From NCBI GenBank assembly GCA_032173965.1, contig CM063283.1, positions 38,809,743 through 38,873,742 on the forward strand: a stretch of DNA of 64,000 bases. The letters are read 5' to 3'. A program made the translations under genes and the position numbers. The notes under the pieces are model-generated. The model did not search any database, had not been told where the DNA came from, and worked only from the letters and a program-made list of their open reading frames with translations. Of the stretch, positions 54,401-64,000 are shown one piece after another (position 1 is the first letter of the stretch; every line of letters starts with the position of its first letter). The stretch comes from Sitta carolinensis (lineage: Eukaryota > Chordata > Aves > Passeriformes > Sittidae).

Positions 54401-57400
54401 CGTCATTGAAGTACTCTTTATTAATTTATTAATTCACATTCTATTAAAATGAAGTTATGATAACTTATGTGTTTTGTACTAAGTTTGCACTGCACCATGA
54501 TATACAAAAATATTGCATAACAAGGTTACATTTTATCACCACTTCCTTGTATCATAGCTTAGAGGTCCAAGAATATTGCAATCAATTTCTGAAAAACAAT
54601 ATTAGAAATAAGAATATGTACATTTGATGCACCATAGTATAAAGTTAGACCAGATTAATTTAATCTTATCAATCTACTAAGGAAATATTGATCTTTGCTG
54701 AGGTGAATAAGACAGTTTCCTACAGGATGAGTATTGATTTCAAGTATTTGCCTCCTGAGGGAAAACATTTCTTCATATTCACTGAAATACAAAGATTACA
54801 TGCAGCTGAGCTTGTTTGTATCTATCCTAAAGATTAATACCAGGGCTTTGTAAGAGATCTTACACAACAGGGTATTCTAGAAAGCATGGCGAACATAGAC
54901 ATCATAGTATGAATTGCACTTCTAAGCAAGAACTTCTTGCAACTAGTTGAAGGCTCTTCTGAGAGTGAGTAAAATGAAAACTATTGATAAACTATACAAG
55001 TTGTACAATATGAACAACAATTCTGAGTCAAATAATTTATAGATGGTTTGTAAATATACTTATTTACAAACCATCTATAAATTTTAAATAAATATTTAAA
55101 TAAATAAATATATTGTAGATAATTGCACAATAGGATGCTACAAACAGACTTTATGTCACAATATTACTTCCAGTTAATGAAGAGAAAACATTATCTTGTT
55201 TTATTGACAGTTACAATTCTGACAACTTGACACTGAATTTTAATCAAATAAATTAAACTGTATAACATTTTTGCATTTCCTATGACTTCTAGAATGAATG
55301 GGTTGTAGTCCTAGCTTGCTTAAATGGGTATATCCATGGTAAACCATGTTATACTTAACAGATATTCATGCCTAGAGCTAAGCAACAAAACATAGCTCTG
55401 CTAAAAGATATGTGTTTAGTTAGCTAGGCCATTAGTGAATTGACTATGGAAAACATAATCTCTTGCTTAGTTACAAGAACTTGTTATTTCACTTCAGATC
55501 TATTAATACCCATAAATATGTTTCTGTTCATGCCCAGAATTTTTAATAAAAATCACATTTAGTAGAGCTTAAAAAACTGTCTAATATTATCATAAAAGAT
55601 TTCCCTGCAGATGAATGCCAGACATCTATACTTTGAGCTGCTTTAAATCATATAGCACATTGCATATTTTTACCTGAAAAATCTCCCACAAACCTATAGT
55701 TGTGTGTTTTGGCTTTGTCTCAGGCTGTAGCAATCAGTGACCTTGGAAATTAAAATATTTTTGTATGTCTGCTTGATGAACAGCCATTGCACTCATGCAG
55801 CCAAGCACATCGAAATTCTACACAGAATATCATGGTTGCAGCAGCTAAGATCAGGCTTCTGTTATAAAGGAGGAAAAATGTCAGAATGTATTCACAGTAA
55901 AGTTACTCTGTTTCCTGAGACAATTTAAGTCTCTATCTTTCACTGCCCTAGAGACAGTTTTAACTATCAAGCTAACGTGTTGATATATTTTTTTTTCTGG
56001 TTAAAGCCCTTTTTTATGAGGCAATGAGTTGCTCTTTTATGCTGCTGAGATGCCACAACATCAGTCTGAGTTCAAAATATTCAGCAGCTGACAACAGATA
56101 CTCAGAAACTTCCCAACTGGGACAGAATTTCAGCTCCTGTTTGCAGAAATGGCTGTGTGAGTAAACCCAAATTACTAGTCATACAAAACAAGCAATTTTC
56201 TTGCTGTGAAAAATAGATACAAATAGGCTCCACATATGAAATCACTTCGGGGTATGCACCCCTGAGTCTGTATAGTCTGACTAAAACTGCTTGAATGAAA
56301 TAGGACCTAGATTGGGTGAAACAGTTTATTTCTTCAGATGAGATTTAAAATTTCCATTGAGAACACAGGTAATCCAGTTATCTGATTCACAAGTATATTA
56401 TTCATTTGATCAAACAACTGTAGGCTAAAGGATACACATGATAAATTTATAGACAGTCACATATCTTCATAGCTCACTGAGTTCACATATTTCCTTTCAT
56501 ATTCAATTCATCATCTGAACCTATACATGTGCAGAATTATTGTCTTTCTTACTTTGAAATGTACTGAAGACTAGAGTTTTATATAGCTATGATAGTTGTG
56601 GATTTGTGTCTCCTGTCACATTCCACAGAGTAGCTTCCAGTAAGAGGAAGCTTGGTAAATAATTTTAATAATTAGTGTATCTACAACAGACTTCATCTAG
56701 GACTCACTGAGCCTGCATCACAGAAACACCTTTCCATTGCATAGTTAATACTCTACATTGTTGTTCACAGCATCCGAGGTCCCATTAAAGGCTTCTTAAA
56801 GCCATTACATTTTTCACATAAATAAAGTTATAGAATGTCTTACCCTTCTGTTTTGAAGATAACCGTCCTGAAAGAGGCTCAAAATTCAATAGCCCTTATT
56901 CAGATAAGAAGTCCTGGTCAAATCAAGTAGTTAAGTAGTAATAAATAGTAACTAAGTCATAATAGGCTTATTGACGTTCCAATTAATCAATATATGTTGA
57001 TAAATATTTTTTTAAAATACATAAAGGAAAAAAAGTCATTATAAATTTGAGTAAAACAAAAAACCCAGAAAAAATCCTTACATGTGTACAGATTATAACA
57101 GCTGCTCTCTGTCCAATCTTAAATGTCAGAAGTGCAGCTTTCTTCATTGGTTCAAAGGAGAGGTGCATTACTGCAGATGTGGGGAGAGTACGGAAGAATG
57201 AAGCTTAAAATTAGGTATTTCAGGCAGGGCAAGTTGTGAAAATTGATACTTGAAATTCAAAATTTTAAATAATGGCAAATGATGACCAATTAAAAAAATT
57301 AAAAAGACAATTTTGTGTACGATTATAAATTTTGAATTACAAATATTATGCTGCATCTTAATTGAACCAGATACCCCATTTTCACACCATATACTACAGA

Positions 57401-58650
57401 CTTGAAGTACTCTAACAAAGTTTTTCTATATTCTCAGTGGCCCCTGGTATCTTCAATCCCAGCTATTTTGACTTGGGAAAACAGGGAGCAAGAACTGGAG
57501 CCCTTTCCTCAGTACCAGCTGGAGCAGCAAGCAAACACCTGCAAGGCAATAGTGATCAGTAGCTGTAAGAATGATCCATGCAAGAGAGGACTACTTGGAA
57601 ATGCATAGCTGCTTTCCTTCCCAGCAGCCTTCAGTGTGGCTATATATAAACCCCAAATTTGCTATATGCTAGGAGGGCAGCTAGTTGGGAGGTCTGAATT
57701 ATGCAGTGAGACACAACAAGGAGTTTCAGAAAATGAGAAGGTATCAAATTTATCAGTATGAAAATTTGACTATAACTCCCATTTACTAAATACAAAAAAT
57801 GCAGTAGCATCAGACAATGGGTCTGATCCAATTGCCCAGGAAATCAATGAGTGTCTTTCTCGTGACTTCAGCAGAATTGGCGCTTATCCAACATCCTCTC
57901 ACTCTTATCGATTTCAATCCTATTCCTTCTTCCCCTCCCTCACTTTTCACCTTCAACAGCTTTTCTTCTGTCCTGCACCTTCTTCTGCTGGCAAGAAGTA
58001 TCATATTTACAGGGAGCTCTAAGTTCTTGGCGTTTAACCCAATCATGTCAACATATTAAATTGAAAGGCTCTGTTTTGGTTAGTTATTTAGTTATGGCTG
58101 GGAAAAAATACTGAACAAGCAATTCAAAGTATGCAAGAATTAATTAAAAATATAGTAAAACATAGGCATAAAATTATAATTTGAAAAAAGTATACAAATA
58201 CTTCATGTAATAAAGTAAACCTCCAGTCTTAAAAAGTTTAGGCCTGTTTCTGCGATTCAAAGAACGCCGCAGGTAATTTCTTGACAAAACTCTAAGGCTG
58301 AGATGATTTCAACATATTGAATGCTTGAGTTAGTATCACATAAACGCATCTGGAAGATGCCCAACTACTGGGTAACAAAGAACATTGCTGGAAAACTGAA
58401 ACTGTATGCCTTATAATTAAGAAATATGAAATAGTGGAGAGGACAAAGATGAGTCATTCAGAGTAAAAATAACCCATTCATTCTAAAGTAAGCATGTTGG
58501 ATGATAAAAATCTTCACATACTACTGAAATACGCAGAAAAAAACCCTGGATATTTTTCAGAACACAATCCACATTATATTTTATATTAATTGTGTAGGTA
58601 ACTTTTTAAAACTTAAAATAATTAGATGAAAGTTAGGATGGCAAAGGGTC
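54401..58650. other. AT-rich unique DNA, no gene seen
   Basis: No transposon is recognised and open frames (55737-55928, 56983-57356, 57402-57608, 57640-58059) have no known domain. A perfect hairpin at 55034-55083 is listed separately. 55970-56170 is less AT-rich but unassigned. Confidence 0.5.
55034..55083. repeat. Perfect inverted repeat, 23-bp arms, 4-nt loop
   Basis: The arms 55034-55056 and 55061-55083 are exact reverse complements, separated by 'tact'. The arm core is 'tagatggtttgtaaata'. It is followed by phased 'aaataaat' repeats. No known transposon is recognised, so it could be a foldback from replication template-switching or the ends of a deleted element. Confidence 0.95.
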
Positions 58651-59072
58651 ATGAAGGGAAGCTGTATGAGTTGTGGCTGTGGTCACTTGGTCTGTTCAGC
58701 CTGGAGAAGAGGAGACTAAGGGGAGACCTCACTGCAGTTACAGCATCCTCTCTAGGGGAAGAGGAGGGGCAGGCACTGATCTCTTCTCTGTTGTGATCAC
58801 TGGCAGGATCTGAGGGAATGGCCTGAAGTTGTATCAGGGGAAGTTTAGGCTGGGTATCAGAAAAAGGTTTTTCACCCAGGGAGGCTGGGCACTGGAGCAG
58901 GCTCCACAGGGAAGTGGTCATGGCACCAGCCAGACAGGCTTCAAGGAGTGTTTGAACAATGCTCTTGGGCACATGGAGTGAGTGACTCTTGGGGTGGGTT
59001 CTGTGCAGGACCAGGACTTGGACTTGATGATCCTTGAGGGTCCCTACCAACTCAGCATATTCTGTGATTCTT
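58651..59072 (+). mobile_element. CR1 LINE 3' end with intact terminus
   Basis: A clear CR1 sequence starts near 'gttcagcctggagaagagga', continues with 'gactaaggggagacctcact', 'ggctgggcactggagcaggc', 'ggacttggacttgatgatcc', 'ttgagggtccctaccaactc' and ends 'atattctgtgattctttt'. The terminal octamer-like tail is preserved, so this is the true 3' end of a 5'-truncated insertion. It is better preserved than the CR1 at 236-883. The 133-codon minus frame at 58649-59050 is its antisense. Confidence 0.92.
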
Positions 59073-62000
59073 TTAGTCTTTGAAGATAAAAGTTTTATTT
59101 AGAAAAAAAAGCAACAGAAAAGCAAACCATCTCATGAACAAAGATTCAAACCTTTTGAAGCCAGAATCTAATGGATCCTGAGCATACTATTGTAGTCACA
59201 CACTATATATTAATTACTATAATTTAAGTCTAGATACAAACAATTTATCTGCCAGGGCAGTTTCTTGCAAAACTTTTTTATTGTACATATACATAAAAAT
59301 CTATTTTTCTTTTTTTATCTCATTAAATATTCTTTTATCGTTTTATTAGTGGAAGATATTAGATTAGTAGGGAAAACACTGCCTTCATTCTACCTAAAGA
59401 ATTACTAGCATAACATTGGTAGAATATTTTAGTATGGATTTATTTCAGTTTAAGCACAAGAAAAAATTATCTGTTATATTAATATTACACTCAATTCATC
59501 CATTAAAAGCCAAATTCTTACTAAGATTTTTACAAAATACATGTCCTTCAAGTTAATGTAAGTGCATTATAAATGATGATAAATTATTTTTAATTATAAA
59601 AAAATGCTCAATGTGTTAGCTCATTGGCTTACTTTAACAGCTGGTTCTATTTCTTGTATTTTTCAACTTATTGGGAAAAGTGAATTGATGATGAGATTAG
59701 GTTATGGACAATTTCCTTCATATTAAAATCTTTATTCTGTCAGAAGAAGAAATAATCAAGACCAAACTCTAGCCTACATTGTAAATAATAATTTTACAGT
59801 CAAAACTTCTTTAGCAGGTCTTGCTTGTTTCAATCTCCTCATTATTCTTCAAGCATTTGAAAATCTGAAAGGAAAAAATAACAAGAACAACAAGAAAACC
59901 AAACAAGAAAACATGTCTAACAATATCAGAATTAAGAAATCTTTGAGAAATGTAGTAGACCTATGAACTAGCTAGGAATGAAATGAGACGTCAAGGTGAT
60001 TTAAAGACTATGATAAAAGATCGGTTTCAGCAAGTTTCTGTGACAGAAGAAATTAAAGAGATATCTATGAGACATCAGTATAATTAAGCACATTGAGAAA
60101 AGCAGTAATAAATAGCTGTTTTAAAAGACAAACAAATGGTGAGGTAGATGACTAACAAATCTTGTTACTTCTATTTTCTTTGTTCTGTTCTAAACCATCT
60201 AACATCTCTTTAGTGTTCATTTCATCCAGTAATGCTAACTCTATACAGTTTATGAGCCATGGCCATAATCCATATTTTTCCGGCTAAGGAAGTAAAAATC
60301 TGTCTGCCATCAAATTATGCAATGCCGCTTACACACACGCACACATTTGGGACTTAGTTATCATTGCTCACTTAGGGTTTGCATGGCATTTTGTAAGCAT
60401 GTATTTACCAAGATTAATACTAATTTGAATTATCCCATTTACTTTAAAATTCATAAAATACTTTAACTGGTTGGAGATTTTAAGTGCCAGTGCTGATCGT
60501 TTTGTTTAATATGGATTTGATTTAAAATCCAATTAGAAAAAGTAGCATGAGCATCTCTACAATAATTATACCATTGCTTTTCTTTCTTTATTAACATTTC
60601 AGTCTTACTCCATATCTGTTATTTTAATTCAAACTAGAGGTAAGGTACATAATCAGGAGAACTGGGAACATGTTCAAGGCCAGACTAAATGTACCTACAT
60701 CTGTATTGCTAAATAAAGAGGGAAACAGGTAGCAATATCAAAGATTGTATCTCTACATTACTTATTTTGCATAATTGTTAGATCTCTCATCTGTGCACAC
60801 TCCATCTGGATGTCTCAAGAGGTATCCTCGGGCAAAACCCAAGGCAGTCATTGCTCTATGAACTACTGTCAAATGGCACTATGAATATGTCTGGACAAGG
60901 ATGACTTCCTCTGTCCAAAACAGTATGCCAGCAACATCCTAAGGGTTTTGGACTCCCATGTTCTCTCCTGCAACATTCTTGTACAGGTAACAGCTACCCT
61001 AAAATTCACACTGAAAAGCACCATTTATCATTATTTTAGAAGTTATAATCTGTGATTTAAAAACAAAAAAGTCACAATTATCTCTCTGGACCACAGGCTC
61101 ATCCTGTAGGTCCAGCAGAGGTCCCGGAACACACAATCAATTGCAAATCTGTGAAAGTTTTGCAAAAACAGATGTGTCTCAATAGTGTGAAAGTAAGACA
61201 GCTTGTGCTCCTAGGCTTTGGGGACAAGGAGCAGTCCCTGAATCACTATTGTTTCGCTGTAGAATACAGTGAGACACCTACATCTGACTTGTGCTTGTAA
61301 GGTGCCCAGCTGAGGCAGTCAGCTCATTTCTATGGTGTTATTTCTGTGAAGGGGTTGGTATACTGTCCCAGTTTTCATTTGCATCCAACTTCTTTCCACA
61401 CAGCAACACTGGCGACTCACATTAGTACTGTATGTGCAACAGAAGTCGACAGAAATATAGGACCCAAAGCAAAAGAAATGTCAAATCTGCTTGAAAATAT
61501 GGATATAATTCATAAAGTAAACCTGTGCTAACTTTATTGGTACCTTTGTCCATACAATTTGGTCCATACGTTATTTGTGTTACTGTCCATATTTCTCACA
61601 CCGGACCATTTACACTGCAGGCCACTTATAATAGGATAGGCATTTAGAGCAAAATCATACAAACTGAAAAAAAAATTACCCAAACCCATAGCAGATTAAG
61701 TTTTCTTCTTCCAGAAACCATGTAGCAGACCCAGTTACTATAGCAGGAATTCACAAATCTCCCTCATGGTAAAAACCAGCCAGTGCATCACCTGGGGCTA
61801 AGAGAGAATTACTGCCCTTGAGAGAAGAGATGCAGTGCTCAGCAAAGCACTGTATAAGTAGGAGTTACATATGCACTGAAATTTTCAAAACTGAATCAAC
61901 AAAACAGCCATGAATTACTCAAATTTACAACTTTGCATTGCTAGGAAAAATGCAACAGTGAATCCAGCCACAGTTAGTCCTCTTTATTTGTACAGTCTTT

Positions 62001-62149
62001 CTATAAATCATGACAAGCCCCCTGATGCCTTGACCATTGTATTTATCATTTCATCTGACCACATTTTATCATGAGGTACTTATTACTGTGGGTCATATGC
62101 AAGATCATATATTTCTGGGAAGCAAAAGTATAATTTAGCATCTTGGAAT
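59073..62149. other. AT-rich unique DNA, no gene seen
   Basis: There is no recognised transposon. A 61-codon frame at 61346-61531 has no known domain. 60780-61340 is less AT-rich than the rest but shows no exon or repeat I can name. Confidence 0.5.
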
Positions 62150-62440
62150 ATTCAGATTATCATATTAATTAAAACTGGAAGTGCAGAGCTGCATCCAGAA
62201 GATATTGTAACTTGAAAACTTCTTCTTAGACAGGATGATAAACGTGATTGATTACAGTTTATGATAGCAATAATCTCTGCAATACCATTAATTAGCACAG
62301 TTAATAACTAATTTGCTGGAGCTTTAACTGCCTTTGGCTTTCCCTCAAGCTGTTCCAAACTGGCCATTAACTGCTGGTTACAATTGATTTCTCAGGGCTC
62401 TATTGAAAAGAAATTTTATTTCAATTCAGCACCCATAGAG
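62150..62440. promoter_or_regulatory. Candidate conserved non-coding block (homeodomain-type motifs)
   Basis: This block is non-repetitive and free of low-complexity runs. It has many TAAT/ATTA cores: 'atattaattaaaact', 'tgattgattaca', 'accattaattagcac', 'agttaataactaattt', 'ccattaactgctgg'. This texture is common in developmental enhancers in gene deserts. It is inference only, since conservation cannot be seen from one sequence. Confidence 0.25.
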
Positions 62441-64000
62441 TCTAATCTTGATCTGGTAAACAAAAAGCATTCTCTACCTTAGCAACAGACCTTTTGTTCC
62501 TCATTCTCTTTGTATATCATTTCAGGGATATATAGGGATGTAAGCTTTGTGGTTCAGGGATCAAAGGAAAAATCAAAGCCCTGATATTCTTTATTCCAAA
62601 TTTTCAAGTGGTAGGGAAGTCCAAAGAGGAAGAGTGTTCTATTGACATCTGGTGGAAAGAAAAGAAAAACTAAATGCTCCAGCAAGCAAATTTTCAGCTT
62701 ATTTGTTTGCATATACTGTGTCTCTGTGTTTGGAAACTGCTTCTGTTAATACCTGAATGTAAAGAGACATTTCTGATGGTAACACTACAAAAAGAAAATA
62801 ATTACCATTTAAATGTGTGCAAACAGAGTGGACATTCAACCTAAGAAATTAGGTTTCTGTAACAGAGACCAAAAGCTACTGCCTTTACAAAAAAAATAAA
62901 AAATAAAAAATTCTACAAGACAGTGAGTTTAAGAGGTATTTTTAACTTGAGAAAAAATGGTTTACTTAAGAATAACCTGTATCTTAAAAGACTGTTGTTT
63001 TGTGGTGCTTTTGATTTCTTAGTAAGAATTTCTAAACAATGGGAATTGCTAGTAAAGCTGCTAGAAGAACAAGGCAGGGAGAAAAATGATGAGTAGGTTA
63101 CATAACAAGGAGCAGTGAGGAATTGTCACAATGAACAATGCAGGTCACATCACCATAAGGTCAGCACTAGGGCTTTACTACCCAGCAAGACTGAGCAATC
63201 CCAACTGTGAGGTTCACAGGTTGCTGTGAAAGCAGAGAAAGAAATAGTTGACTTAGGAATTGCCTTATTGTAAGAGAGGCCCATGATAAATATAGCAGTT
63301 AGGAGCTGTATGCTATCCTGCTTATGCTCTTTCCTACATTTTCCTTTTATCCCTCGAATAGCATATTCTTTGTTAAGTCAAACATCTTATGTGTGTGAGT
63401 GAGGAAAAAATAAGGGCTGTCTATTCACCAGGAAAGTATGTTTTCCAGGGTTTATGTTTAAGGTTTCAAGCTTTCCAAAGAAAAACTGAGATTAGCCAGC
63501 CTGATTGATTCCAAATAAGGTCTGATTGAAAGGTTATAGGGAATTCAAATCTGTAATGACCATTCTACTTGAAAGAAGTTATCTTATGTCATTGTTTTCT
63601 TTGCAGCTTTCTATTAGACTGTCTTTCTCTCCAGCATCTTTGTATAAATTTTTCCTACTAATTTATTGGCTCCTTTAAAGTATTGAAATGTTGCTTTCCT
63701 CCTCCACTCAAACTGACTACCTTTCCACCCATGCCCTAATTTTTCAGACAAGTACTTAGATGACTGATTCCATAGACCTCTGGCTGTACATGGACTTACC
63801 TGTGAACAGTAATAAAGCCATCTCACTCTCATTATTTACACCTTTCACTGAACCTTAATTTCTGGTCTAAATAAAATGGGATAAAAATTGTGTAGTGAAA
63901 GACTATGACTACATCTTTAAGCTTTAATCAAATTTATCTCATGTTTTCTTTGTCCCTTTCCTCTCGGTGATCTCTCTGTTTGGATCTTCATGCATCAGTT
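62441..64000. other. AT-rich unique DNA to window end, no gene seen
   Basis: Only the 72-codon minus frame at 63614-63832 is of any length, and it has no known domain. No transposon is recognised. Confidence 0.5.

Noticed and set aside
58649..59050. 133-codon minus-strand frame
   Set aside because: It is the antisense of a CR1 3' untranslated region.
1..64000. CRISPR arrays, operons, phage or other prokaryotic systems
   Set aside because: There are no spaced palindromic repeat arrays, no dense long open frames and no ribosome-binding-site pattern. The CR1, LTR and microsatellite content is that of a bird nuclear genome.

Overview
The window looks like a stretch of bird, most likely songbird (passerine), nuclear chromosome. 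It is AT-rich and full of long homopolymers and microsatellites. It carries CR1 LINE fragments, several families of endogenous-retrovirus LTRs of the kind abundant in songbird genomes, and one degenerate tRNA-Ile-derived SINE with a CR1-like tail. I found no functional protein-coding gene, rRNA, functional tRNA, CRISPR array or bacterial-type operon. Open frames are short and mostly lie inside repeats or on their antisense strands. The best description is a gene desert or a very large intron. Family names come from memory of the families, not from a database search.

Layout. 1-900: old CR1 3' end (+) split by a 251-bp insertion flanked by a 6-bp duplication. 4.1-5.6 kb: an old LTR (-) carrying a 41-A run, then a 128-bp internally deleted ERVL-type LTR. 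5.6-14.1 kb: AT-rich unique DNA. 14.2-15.8 kb: a CpG-rich block, a six-copy 39-bp minisatellite, and a retroviral-type promoter/polyA region with a possible leader after it. 17.0-17.3 kb: a very old L2/L3-type LINE reverse-transcriptase fossil. 18-26 kb: AT-rich unique DNA. 26.2-31.5 kb: three minus-strand LTRs of two families. 32.6-33.7 kb: a long ERVL-type LTR (+). 39.8-41.5 kb: the SINE, then a long minus-strand LTR with a 6-bp target duplication. 42-44 kb: microsatellites and a CR1 tail. 47.5-48.5 kb: a CR1 fragment (-) with its 5' part inverted. 50.2-50.8 kb: a clean 595-bp solo LTR with a perfect 6-bp target duplication. 53.8-54.4 kb: an LTR (+) with clear TATA and polyA signals. 58.7-59.1 kb: CR1 3' end (+). 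59-64 kb: AT-rich unique DNA, including a candidate conserved non-coding block near 62.2-62.4 kb.

No genes act together here. Regulatory potential lies in the LTRs, which carry nearly all the CpG-rich DNA, TATA-like boxes and polyA signals, and possibly in unique non-coding blocks that only cross-species alignment could confirm. I found no convincing undescribed biological system. The most distinctive structures are the 39-bp minisatellite next to the CpG block, a perfect 23-bp-arm hairpin at 55.0 kb, the ancient LINE fossil, the CR1 inversion, and a pair of copies of an unclassified old repeat at 37.3 and 41.9 kb.
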